64,000 nucleotides of DNA from a bacterium (GTDB lineage: Bacteria > SZUA-182 > DTGQ01), in NCBI GenBank assembly GCA_040755755.1, contig JBFLZW010000041.1:41111-105110 (forward strand), written 5' to 3'. Shown in pieces: positions 25,495-33,942 of the stretch. The position numbers and the translations under genes are program-made. The notes below the pieces were generated by a model. That model was given only the letters and a program-made list of their open reading frames with translations, made no database searches and was not told where the DNA came from. Positions within the stretch are counted from its first letter, which is position 1; each line of letters starts with the position of its first letter.

Positions 25495-26802
25495 TTGCTG
25501 AGCAAGGCTCCCAACGGTATTTCCTTCGAGCCGAACCGCTGTTGTCAATGCGGTGTCTGCCTTTCCGTATGCCCGCACGGTGCCCTTACCGCCTGCATCG
25601 ACGATAAGCTGCTCATCTACCGGATTGACTGGCAGCGCGAAAAGTGCAGCCTGTGTGGAAGGTGTGTTAAAACCTGTCCGGCTTCTGTCACCAGCACCTG
25701 GTCGGTGCAGCAAAACCCGCCTGAAATACCGGCGACATATCTGGCCTGGATAACCGATGAACGGTTGAGATATTGTTCCTCGTCAGGGGGTGCATGCCGG
25801 GGATTGATTCAGGCGGCGCTCGATTGCGGGCTGGCCGATTACGCTTACACCCTGCTCAAGACCGACGCCTTCCCCTGGGCACAAGGCCGCTGGATGCGGA
25901 GCATCGAGGACCTGTCGGCAATAGCCAACTCCCTGTATCTTCCGCTGATGTTCGGGAAGAACCTCTATCCTCTCCCTGCAGGAAACCGCCTCCTGGTGGC
26001 AGGGCTCCCCTGCCAATTGGCAGCTTTCACCAGGTCCCTGGGCGGCAGCAGGAGCCTGAGCAGCAACAGGAGCCTGAGCAGCAGCAAAGTAAAGGGTGAT
26101 CTTTTCACTATAGCTATCTTCTGCAAGCAGCAAAAGACCTTCGGCTTTGCCAGATTTTTCGCCTCGCTGGCCGGGTATGAATTCCCCTCCTGCCCCCCGA
26201 TAACTTTTCGGGGAAACGGCTGGCCGGGCCAGGTTTCCATTGGCTCTTCCCCTGGCTCTTACTCTGAGCCCTGGGAGCAAATAGCAGGCCTGATCTTCGG
26301 CAAGAAACTGTGGCGGCTGCCTGCCTGCGCCCTGTGCGCCGACCCCTTTGCCAGTGGCGCAGACCTTGTTCTCGCTGACCCCTGGGGTATTTCCGGGCAA
26401 TCCATCGATGCCGGTAAAACCCTGGTCTTTGCCATGTCGATGAGGGGCCGGTCTTTCCTTGAGTCTCAAAAAGGGCAAGAGGCTGGGAAAAGGCAGGAGG
26501 GTGGAAAAAAACAAATGGCCTGGAATGAAATTCCCGGCAAGGTTGCCTTTGATTCAATAGACTGGCCAGGCATGGTGAGGAAAGCCCGGTTGAAGAAACT
26601 GTATGCCGGGCAAGCCACCGGCGCTGGCACTGGAACTGGCGATGATGCTGGCACTGGTACTTCCGGCATGGAAAGGTTGTTCTTTTTCCTGGCAGAAAAG
26701 CAAAAACGAGTCTACGAAAGCCTCCTGGACTGTTTCAAACCACCAGTATGGTTACAGAAAGTTATTGGCAAATTACCCGATCTGGAGCGATTGGTAAGGT
26801 AA
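25495..26802 (+). CDS. FrhB-like protein with two [4Fe-4S] ferredoxin motifs
   Basis: A 435-residue member of the coenzyme F420 hydrogenase/dehydrogenase beta-subunit family as found in polysaccharide loci. Two ferredoxin clusters are clear: C16-x2-C19-x2-C22-x3-C26-P and C51-x2-C54-x2-C57-x3-C61-P. The FrhB N- and C-terminal regions follow (YCSSSGGACRGLIQAA, AGLPCQLAAF, and CALCADPFASGADLVLADPWG). Members in such loci are thought to be redox enzymes acting on a sugar or carrier, but the reaction is not known to me. Odd features are three low-complexity insertions: a Ser/Arg repeat at about 182-198, a Gln/Gly/Lys run at about 323-338 and a Gly/Thr repeat at about 378-392. The start is TTG with GGAGAG eight bases upstream. 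Confidence 0.8.
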   Translation: MLSKAPNGISFEPNRCCQCGVCLSVCPHGALTACIDDKLLIYRIDWQREKCSLCGRCVKTCPASVTSTWSVQQNPPEIPATYLAWITDERLRYCSSSGGACRGLIQAALDCGLADYAYTLLKTDAFPWAQGRWMRSIEDLSAIANSLYLPLMFGKNLYPLPAGNRLLVAGLPCQLAAFTRSLGGSRSLSSNRSLSSSKVKGDLFTIAIFCKQQKTFGFARFFASLAGYEFPSCPPITFRGNGWPGQVSIGSSPGSYSEPWEQIAGLIFGKKLWRLPACALCADPFASGADLVLADPWGISGQSIDAGKTLVFAMSMRGRSFLESQKGQEAGKRQEGGKKQMAWNEIPGKVAFDSIDWPGMVRKARLKKLYAGQATGAGTGTGDDAGTGTSGMERLFFFLAEKQKRVYESLLDCFKPPVWLQKVIGKLPDLERLVR

Positions 26803-26905
26803 GGGGGCGGTGCGGCTTGTGCGTTCTCAGCGCCCTCTCGCACAATCCATGTCATGAAGCTTGTGTTTTGAGTAATCAAGAAAGAAGAAGAGGAGGTACT
26901 TATTC

Positions 26906-28078
26906 ATGGTCGTAGCATCACCCATCCGTTCCAAAGAGCGTTTCCTCGTGTTTGGTTCTCCTGCTATAGAAGATGCCGAGATTCAGGAAGTTGTTGCCAG
27001 TATGCAGAGCGGCTGGCTGGGTACCGGCCCAAAAGTGGCCCGGTTTGAAAATGATTTCAGGATTTATAAAGGTATAAAACATGCGGTAGCTGTCAACTCC
27101 TGCACCGCAGCCCTGCATTTGAGCATTCTGGCTGCCGGACTCAAGCCGGGTGATGAAGTCATTACCACGGCCATGACGTTCTGCGCTACGGTCAATGCCA
27201 TCGTTCACGCCGGTGCTACCCCGGTACTGGTAGATATCGATCCCGTAACCATGAACATGGACCCGGAGCAGGTCGAGGCCAGAATCACTCCCAGAACCCG
27301 GGCCATTCTCCCGGTGCATTTCGCCGGTTGGCCATGTGATATGGATGCCCTCTGCGCCATTGCGAAGCGGCACGGTCTGAAGCTGATCGAAGATTGTGCT
27401 CACGCCATCGAGGCAGAGTACAAGGGCCGCAAGAGCGGCTCATTCGGAGACTTTGGCTGTTTCAGCTTTTATGTCACCAAAAATATCGTGACCGGTGAAG
27501 GCGGCATGGTCCTGACAAACCGTGAAGAGGACGCTGCCCGGATTAAGGTTTTGGCCCTGCACGGCATGACCAAAGATGCCTGGAAGCGGTTCAGTGACGA
27601 AGGATATAAACATTACCAGGTCGTAGAGCTTGGATTCAAATACAATATGATGGATATCCAGGCTGCAATCGGGATTCATCAACTGCAGCGCATTGAGCAG
27701 TACTGGCAGAAACGAAGAAAAATCTGGCAGCGGTATAACACGGCATTTCGCGGCTTGCCGATCGGTTTGCCGGGAAACCACGGACCGGAAATCCGGCATG
27801 CCTATCACCTCTATACGATCATGGTCGATAAAGCCCGCGCCGGTATCAGCCGCGATAGTTTTCTGAACGCCATGACCGCCCATAATATCGGTGTCGGCGT
27901 GCACTACCTGAGCATTCCCGAACATCCCTACTATCGAGAGACCTTTGGCTGGAAACCGGAAGATTACCCGAATGCCCTGCGCATTGGCCGCCAGACAGTC
28001 AGCCTGCCGCTCTCAGCCAAGCTGACGGATGAGGATGTCGAGGATGTGATCGAGGCGGTCAGGAGCTCTTTGAGTTGA
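26906..28078 (+). CDS. DegT/DnrJ/EryC1/StrS-family sugar aminotransferase
   Basis: PLP-dependent aminotransferase or dehydratase acting on nucleotide-linked keto sugars, 390 residues. The PLP lysine is K192 in FYVTKNIVTGEGG; other family landmarks are SCTAALHLS, TTAMTFCATVNAI, EDCAHAIEAEYKG and a C-terminal YPNALRIGRQTVSLPLS. An AGGAGG site precedes the ATG. The stop codon overlaps the start of a second family member. In context it may convert the RmlB product to a 4-amino-4,6-dideoxy sugar (inference). Confidence 0.93.
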   Translation: MVVASPIRSKERFLVFGSPAIEDAEIQEVVASMQSGWLGTGPKVARFENDFRIYKGIKHAVAVNSCTAALHLSILAAGLKPGDEVITTAMTFCATVNAIVHAGATPVLVDIDPVTMNMDPEQVEARITPRTRAILPVHFAGWPCDMDALCAIAKRHGLKLIEDCAHAIEAEYKGRKSGSFGDFGCFSFYVTKNIVTGEGGMVLTNREEDAARIKVLALHGMTKDAWKRFSDEGYKHYQVVELGFKYNMMDIQAAIGIHQLQRIEQYWQKRRKIWQRYNTAFRGLPIGLPGNHGPEIRHAYHLYTIMVDKARAGISRDSFLNAMTAHNIGVGVHYLSIPEHPYYRETFGWKPEDYPNALRIGRQTVSLPLSAKLTDEDVEDVIEAVRSSLS

Positions 28079-29322
28079 GTCATTGGACTAACAGTATTGC
28101 TTTTGCTGGCCGGAACCAGATGAGAAACCTTAAGAATCTGGTGTTAGGCAGGCCGGTGATACTGCCTTCGCTCGGTTCAATGACCCTGGACCAGGATGAT
28201 GTTGATCTTGCGCGGAATTGGTTGCAGAACCGTTCACAGTGGATGGACCCAGGACTTGTTACTCAATACGAGACTCGGTTTGCTCATTGGAACGGTTCAA
28301 AGCATGCTTTTGCCTTTATGGGTGGGCGAGTGGCTCTCAGCGCATGTATCCATGCGCTTGGGCTGCAACCCGGAGATGAGGTAATTCTGCCTGGCTATAC
28401 CTGTGTTGTTGTTCCCAATGCATTTCATTATGCTGGAATCAAGGTAGTTTATTGCGACATTGAGCTCGATACCTATGGATTGGATGTTGCCCAAATTAAA
28501 AGCAAAATTACTGCCAAAACCCGTGCTATCTTACTGCATCACCTGTATGGCCTGGTTTGCCGAGACTATGAAGCTATTATCGAGTTGGCGAAACACCATG
28601 GGTTAAGAGTAATTGAAGATTGTGCACATTCAACAGGAGCAGAATATCGAGGGCGGAAAGTTGGTAATTGGGGCGATGCAGCCTTTTACAGTAGTGAACA
28701 ATCAAAGGTTTTTACTACTATTCAAGGGGGAATAGCCGTTACTAATGATGAGAAAATTGCAGAAGGACTCAGGGAATATTATGATCAGGCCCCCTTGCCG
28801 GATGAGGATTGGCTAGACAAGCAACTGCATAATGTAATCTTGAACTATTATCGATTCAAGCATCCTCATCGCTGGTGGCGTGGAGATCTGATCAACATAA
28901 GATATGGTGACAAATCCCTTGTCTCTACCACCTGTGAGGAAGAGCAAGGGATTTGTCCCGGTCACTACGGACGGAAAATGATAGCGCCTATCGCTGCCAT
29001 TGGGATTAACCAACTTAAAAAAATTGACCACTATAACGAGCGGAGACGACAGACCGCAAAGAGGTGGGATCAATGGTGTATGGCGAGAGGATACAAGCAG
29101 CCAGTGGTAATCGATGGTTCGGTTCCGGTTTATCTGCGCTACCCGGTATTAGTTGAACCAGAAAAGAAGCAAGATCCATTATGGGCTGTTAAGGAACTCG
29201 GTGTTAACATTGGGGTCTGGTTTGTTACCAATATCCATCCTGCACAGCGGGTGGTAGAAGGGTGTCCGAATGCGAATTTGGCTGTGAAGCAGTGTATAAA
29301 TTTTCCGTGCCTGATCGAATAA
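28075..29322 (+). CDS. Second DegT/DnrJ/EryC1/StrS-family protein
   Basis: A 415-residue homologue, only distantly similar to the one upstream. The likely PLP lysine is K211 in SEQSKVFTTIQGG, with GYTCVVVPNAF and EDCAHSTGAEYRG as other landmarks. The frame opens at a TTG (28075) overlapping the previous stop; an ATG at 28120 (MRNLKNLVLGRP) is an alternative. From here on the DNA is noticeably more AT-rich than upstream, marking the border of an imported segment. The exact reaction is not deducible. Confidence 0.88.
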   Translation: MSHWTNSIAFAGRNQMRNLKNLVLGRPVILPSLGSMTLDQDDVDLARNWLQNRSQWMDPGLVTQYETRFAHWNGSKHAFAFMGGRVALSACIHALGLQPGDEVILPGYTCVVVPNAFHYAGIKVVYCDIELDTYGLDVAQIKSKITAKTRAILLHHLYGLVCRDYEAIIELAKHHGLRVIEDCAHSTGAEYRGRKVGNWGDAAFYSSEQSKVFTTIQGGIAVTNDEKIAEGLREYYDQAPLPDEDWLDKQLHNVILNYYRFKHPHRWWRGDLINIRYGDKSLVSTTCEEEQGICPGHYGRKMIAPIAAIGINQLKKIDHYNERRRQTAKRWDQWCMARGYKQPVVIDGSVPVYLRYPVLVEPEKKQDPLWAVKELGVNIGVWFVTNIHPAQRVVEGCPNANLAVKQCINFPCLIE

Positions 29323-29900
29323 TGTTAAAACGGATTGTGCGCTTTTTGTTTAAATGCCTTGAATTTGCTTACCAGCTTTTTGGGGGAGCAATAAGAGGTA
29401 ATGATTCCGCGGCCGCGTCATTTGTTAGGAAGAAGGTGTACGGTAGTACATGTGAGATTGATACTAACGTTTTTATAAAGAATAAACGCAATTTTATAAC
29501 TGGCTCTGGCTGCTGTCTCTATCATTCGTGCTATATTTTAAATAACAATGGTAAGTTTACCATGGGCAATAATTCGCACCTAGGTGCTTTTTGCTATGTA
29601 AATGTGTGCTTTGGAACGGTAACTATAGGTGATGATGTCGCTATTGGTCCGGGGACAAAAATAATTGCTTACTCTAATCATTATCAGTATGGAAAGAAAA
29701 TCACGGAGGTAAGAATCACCGAGGATGTTACCATTGGAAACAATGTCTTTATTGGAGCAAATTGTATTATTCTCCCGGGAACGATTATTCCTGATAATAC
29801 CATTGTTGGTGCTGGCTCTGTAGTGAAAGGTAAACTGGAGTCAAACTCCATATATGGCGGTGTTCCCTGTAAAAGGATAAAAACTGGCTGGTATGAATAA
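29322..29900 (+). CDS. Left-handed beta-helix (hexapeptide) acyltransferase
   Basis: A 192-residue member of the LbH acetyltransferase family. Hexapeptide repeats are obvious: VTIGDDVAIGPGTKI and VTIGNNVFIGANCIILPG, ending in the typical YGGVPCKRIKTGW. The ATG overlaps the stop of the aminotransferase gene (TAATG), so I use it rather than a GTG at 29262 that would run 60 bp into that gene. The probable role is O- or N-acylation of a sugar, perhaps the amino sugar made by the preceding enzymes. Confidence 0.88.
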   Translation: MLKRIVRFLFKCLEFAYQLFGGAIRGNDSAAASFVRKKVYGSTCEIDTNVFIKNKRNFITGSGCCLYHSCYILNNNGKFTMGNNSHLGAFCYVNVCFGTVTIGDDVAIGPGTKIIAYSNHYQYGKKITEVRITEDVTIGNNVFIGANCIILPGTIIPDNTIVGAGSVVKGKLESNSIYGGVPCKRIKTGWYE

Positions 29901-30534
29901 TTTTAACTTTCTCATAAATGATATTAACCACAGGATTGCGCAGTCCCTTCCTTATAAAGGTCGTGTGATTGACCTTGGATGCGGTACAGCACCTTATAAG
30001 AAATACATATTAAAAGTAGCCGATAAGTATATTGGTGTAGATTGGAAAAGTAGCTTTCATGACCAAAGTAATGTCGATGTATTCTGTGATCTTTCCAAGC
30101 AATTCCCTTTCGAAGACAATTGTGCCGACACGATTGTATCCTTTCAGGTTATAGAGCATTTGCCGGAACCAGGCTCTTTTCTAGCCGAATGCTACCGAAT
30201 CCTACGGCCGGGGGGCAGGTTATTTTTTACCGCGCCATTTATGTGGCATATTCATGAAGCGCCTTATGACTACTATCGGTATACCAGGTATGGATTTATT
30301 CATTTACTTGAAAAGAGTGGATTCGTTAACATTAAGGTGCATGAAAATACGGGATTTTGGCAGATGTGGGTACTTAAATTCAACTATCATACAAGTCACT
30401 TTACCCACGGACTGCTTAAGTACTTATTAATTCCAATCTGGTATATAGGGCAGATCATATCTCCAATCCTAGACAAATATGATAGCCATCCGCAGGAAAC
30501 TGCCAGCTATACTGCTTTTGCGAGTAAGCCTTAA
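29893..30534 (+). CDS. Class I SAM-dependent methyltransferase
   Basis: A 213-residue Rossmann-type methyltransferase with motif I VIDLGCGTAPYKKY, motif II-like YIGVDWKS, and VSFQVIEHLPEPGSFLAECYRILRPGG typical of Methyltransf_11. It overlaps the acyltransferase gene by 8 bp and its own stop overlaps the flippase start (TAATG). It probably methylates a glycan or lipid-linked sugar; the target is unknown. Confidence 0.88.
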   Translation: MNNFNFLINDINHRIAQSLPYKGRVIDLGCGTAPYKKYILKVADKYIGVDWKSSFHDQSNVDVFCDLSKQFPFEDNCADTIVSFQVIEHLPEPGSFLAECYRILRPGGRLFFTAPFMWHIHEAPYDYYRYTRYGFIHLLEKSGFVNIKVHENTGFWQMWVLKFNYHTSHFTHGLLKYLLIPIWYIGQIISPILDKYDSHPQETASYTAFASKP

Positions 30535-31994
30535 TGTCTCTTAAACGGTCCGCTGTTTCTGGAGTCAAATGGATGGGCATGTCCAAGGCTCTGGCTACTG
30601 GTGCTGATTTCCTCAAGCTGGCTATTTTGGCTCGTTTATTGACCCCATCGGATTTTGGTCTGATGGGTATGATAAGGGTAATCATTGGCTTCGCGCAGGC
30701 CTTCAGTGATATGGGTTTTAGTAATGCTATTATCTACAGGCAAGATGCTAATCAGGATCAGCTTTCCACAATCTACTGGCTCAGTATATTGACCGGCGTG
30801 TTAGTGTTTGCTCTGGTGTGGGTGGCAACACCGCTCTTGGTTTATTTTTATCATGAGCCCAGACTGAGGGATTTACTCTTTTGGGCAGCGTTAAGTTTTA
30901 TCATTACTTCCATTGGTAATCAATTCCAGGTTTTGCTACAGAAGGAATTGCACTTTAATTGCTTGGCTGGGATAGAGGTAACAGCAGTCATCATTGGGGC
31001 TACTATTGCGGTCGTATCGGCTGTAGCTGGTCAGGGTGTCTTTTCGCTTATTTGGGGTCAATTAGCCTCGGCTGGTTCAATGGCTCTCTTGCTGACAGTG
31101 TTTGGAAGTAAGACGTGGCGCCCTCATCTACATTTTAAACGAGATGATTTAAAAGGCTATATGAGCTTTGGCCTTTATCAAATGGGTGAACGGGCAGTAA
31201 ATTACTACACCGCCAATGTAGACTATTTGATAATTGGCCGGTTTTTAGGAGCTGATATCCTCGGAATTTATACTATAGCCTATGAGCTGGTGGTTAGACC
31301 TATTTCAACCATAAATCCAGTTGTGACTCGTGTCGCCTTTCCTCTCTTTGCCAAGAAGCAGGCAGACAATGCAGCCTTACGTCGGGGCTACCTTGAAGTA
31401 ATCAGGCTGCTCGCTTTTATTATCTTTCCTCTCTTGATAGGACTAGGAGTGACTGCTCCCTTGGCCATACCCGTATTTTTCGGGAAACGCTGGGTGTCAG
31501 CTATTCACCTCGTTCAAATTTTAGTAATACTCGGGATGCTAAAGTCCATAGAGAATCCAATAGGTTCTATTCTATTGGCCAAAGGACGGGCAGATATAGG
31601 ATTTGGTATGAATGCCTTTTGTGCCGCAGTGAATACTTGCGTATTTTGGTTTGTAGTGCGGTATGGCGTATATGCTATGGCTTGGGCAGAAGTTGCTTTA
31701 TGCTTGGTTTACTTTATAGTTGGCTTAACGATTTTGTATTTTATCATCGGACTTGGCCAGTCTGAATATTTTGCTGCTTTAATCAAACCAACAGTGGCAA
31801 GTTCAGCTATGGGTGCAATTGTGTTTAATGCTTATTTTTTACTTTCTAGGTTGGCTTTGAGCAGATCCATCCTGCTGCTTGGGTTGGTTATGCTCGGCAT
31901 GACGGTGTTCGGATTATTGATGTCAGTTTTTGAGCGCAATTACTTAGTAGGGGTATGGAATTTAGTGACTAACAGGAAACAGGAGATACACTGA
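30534..31994 (+). CDS. Wzx-type polysaccharide flippase (MOP superfamily)
   Basis: A 486-residue multi-pass membrane protein of the WzxC/lipopolysaccharide exporter type, with about 12-14 hydrophobic segments. Landmarks include the N-terminal SGVKWMGMSKALATGADFLK, ARLLTPSDFGLMGM, and NVDYLIIGRFLGADILGIYTIAYEL. It should flip undecaprenyl-diphosphate-linked repeat units to the periplasmic side. One-base stop/start overlaps with both neighbours indicate a tightly coupled operon. Base composition is AT-rich, as usual for Wzx genes. Confidence 0.92.
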   Translation: MSLKRSAVSGVKWMGMSKALATGADFLKLAILARLLTPSDFGLMGMIRVIIGFAQAFSDMGFSNAIIYRQDANQDQLSTIYWLSILTGVLVFALVWVATPLLVYFYHEPRLRDLLFWAALSFIITSIGNQFQVLLQKELHFNCLAGIEVTAVIIGATIAVVSAVAGQGVFSLIWGQLASAGSMALLLTVFGSKTWRPHLHFKRDDLKGYMSFGLYQMGERAVNYYTANVDYLIIGRFLGADILGIYTIAYELVVRPISTINPVVTRVAFPLFAKKQADNAALRRGYLEVIRLLAFIIFPLLIGLGVTAPLAIPVFFGKRWVSAIHLVQILVILGMLKSIENPIGSILLAKGRADIGFGMNAFCAAVNTCVFWFVVRYGVYAMAWAEVALCLVYFIVGLTILYFIIGLGQSEYFAALIKPTVASSAMGAIVFNAYFLLSRLALSRSILLLGLVMLGMTVFGLLMSVFERNYLVGVWNLVTNRKQEIH

Positions 31995-33829
31995 TGCCAG
32001 GGCTGGTAGGATTTGCGATTCTCCATAGTAAACGGATGATGAATCCGATTGGCCAGGTCGATCCCAAGAAGGTGCTTTACAAGATGCAGGATTTAATCAC
32101 TCATGAGGATTTCTATAAAAGAGATGAACTCTTTTATGACGGTTATCTCGGTGCAACGCGGTCTCATATCAATATTATTCAAAAAGAATCTCAGCCTTAT
32201 TGCCGTGATGGTATCTACATATGGCTGGATGGAGAGTTTTATAATCGAGAAGAAATATCCAGGCGGCACCGGATCACCGCAAAGACTGACCTTGAGTTAC
32301 TTCATGTACTTTTTAGGCAAGAAAGCACTTTCTCTTTCCTTAAAGGAATAGATGGTATTTTTTCAGCTATTGTTTATGACTCACTTCAGCAGAAGGTATA
32401 TTTGATAGCTGATCGCTATGGATTGCGGCATTTATATTGGACTGTATATCGGGGGTGCCTTGCTTGGAGTACAGAAATAAAAGCCATAACAGCAATACCT
32501 GGCTTTGAACCAAAAGTTGATCATCGGGCTATGAAAGAATTTTTAGGCATCGGCTATATGCTGGAGAACCGTACTTGGTTTGAGCAAATTGAATTGCTGC
32601 CATCAGGGACTGTCCTGGCTTGGGATATTAAGAATGGAGATATCTGTAGCAAACATCGCTACTGGTGGTGGGATGAAATTAAACCTATGACCGGAAAGAT
32701 TAATGAAGATGATGTCGCGAGGGAATTAGGGCGACTTCTGGTCGATGCGGTTGAGAGGCGATGCTATAGAGGGGATCGCGTTGGATTAACGTTGAGTGGT
32801 GGGTTAGACTCGAGGGCATTGTTGGCTGCTATGCCAGATCAGGGGAATCAAATCCATGCAGTTACCTTTGGCAGAGCAGGCTGTGATGATGTGCGGATTG
32901 CAGCCTTGGCCGCCAAGGTCAAGGGTGCTGTACACCATAATATTGAATTAAATAGTACCAATTGGCTAATGCCACGCCTTGCTGGAATATGGTGGACTGA
33001 TGGGCAGTTGAGCCTTATGCATATGCACGGTATAGAAGCAAGAAGTATGATTAGAAATATATTCCAGGTAAATCTTAATGGGTTTGCTGGTGACCTTATC
33101 TTGGGTGGAAGTTATCTCAAAGATAGAAGGTTCTTATCTGTCAATAATGATAGAAATCTGATCGCCAGTATTATGGATTGTGATCCTTCTCTTATTGAGA
33201 ATTTTCCTCAATATTCACCATTAGGTAAATTTGATTTTTATTTCCTTCAAAATAGGGTTAGAAGGTTCACTTTCTGTGGAACGAAACATTGGCTGACCTC
33301 CGTGGAGCAAAGAAAACCATTTTATGATAATAAACTTATCGAGTTGGTCTATTCTTTGCCAGATGCAATGAGGTTTAACAGTCACATCTACAGGCTTATG
33401 CTCCTTAAAACATTTCCTGACTTTTATCAAAGGATTCCGTGGCAAAGAACGGGTGTTCCTATCAGTAGGTCCGCCTCAATGGTGGAAGCGGTCACACTCC
33501 TTCGTAAAACCAGGAATAAGGTTCAGCGGAAATTGAGTTCGCTTGGTATTCAATGTAATAACCTTATTAATTATACAGACTATCCAAATTGGTTACGGCA
33601 AGAGCCAGCCCGCTCTTTTTTTGATAAGGTTCTAAATAGCCCATCAGCGATATATCCTGCCTACATTTCAAAGGAACAAGTATATGATAAGTTGGCAAGA
33701 CATCAGCATGGCGAAGATCATGCTGAGATGTTGTGTCGATATGCAACCTTTGAAATTTGGCTGCAACAGATATATGAAAATCACCATAGACCGGGTAATG
33801 AGGCGATTTGTGAATTAACTGCTTGTTAA
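31994..33829 (+). CDS. Second asparagine-synthase-like protein, also without the N-terminal cysteine
   Basis: A 611-residue asparagine-synthetase homologue inside the operon. The N-terminal domain resembles the glutaminase fold (WLDGEFYNREE, DRYGLRHLYW) but starts MPGLVGF, with Pro where Cys2 should be. The synthetase domain keeps the PP-loop SGGLDS (268-273) and a recognisable NGFAGDLILGGSY (about 362), so ATP activation is likely intact. The protein could use free ammonia or another nucleophile, or form a different amide or ester on the glycan. It differs clearly in sequence from the homologue at 14348. Start ATG overlaps the flippase stop (TGATG). Confidence 0.85.
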   Translation: MPGLVGFAILHSKRMMNPIGQVDPKKVLYKMQDLITHEDFYKRDELFYDGYLGATRSHINIIQKESQPYCRDGIYIWLDGEFYNREEISRRHRITAKTDLELLHVLFRQESTFSFLKGIDGIFSAIVYDSLQQKVYLIADRYGLRHLYWTVYRGCLAWSTEIKAITAIPGFEPKVDHRAMKEFLGIGYMLENRTWFEQIELLPSGTVLAWDIKNGDICSKHRYWWWDEIKPMTGKINEDDVARELGRLLVDAVERRCYRGDRVGLTLSGGLDSRALLAAMPDQGNQIHAVTFGRAGCDDVRIAALAAKVKGAVHHNIELNSTNWLMPRLAGIWWTDGQLSLMHMHGIEARSMIRNIFQVNLNGFAGDLILGGSYLKDRRFLSVNNDRNLIASIMDCDPSLIENFPQYSPLGKFDFYFLQNRVRRFTFCGTKHWLTSVEQRKPFYDNKLIELVYSLPDAMRFNSHIYRLMLLKTFPDFYQRIPWQRTGVPISRSASMVEAVTLLRKTRNKVQRKLSSLGIQCNNLINYTDYPNWLRQEPARSFFDKVLNSPSAIYPAYISKEQVYDKLARHQHGEDHAEMLCRYATFEIWLQQIYENHHRPGNEAICELTAC

Positions 33830-33841
33830 TGCATTTGGAAG

Positions 33842-33870
33842 TTGAGTCACTTGAAAAGGCTGTGACTCAA
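33842..33870. repeat. Perfect 9-bp inverted repeat
   Basis: TTGAGTCAC (33842-33850) and GTGACTCAA (33862-33870) flank an 11-base loop just after the asparagine-synthase-like gene. No T-run follows, so it is not a standard terminator; it may be an RNA processing or stability hairpin. Confidence 0.5.
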
Positions 33871-33942
33871 TCCTCAATTCAACCAGAGAGACTTCCCAAG
33901 GCCACAATAAATAAAGCACAACAACTAAAAAGGTAATAGTTT

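Noticed and set aside
29262-29321. Upstream GTG start for the hexapeptide acyltransferase
   Set aside because: It would overlap the preceding aminotransferase by 60 bp; the ATG in TAATG at 29322 is the usual coupled arrangement.
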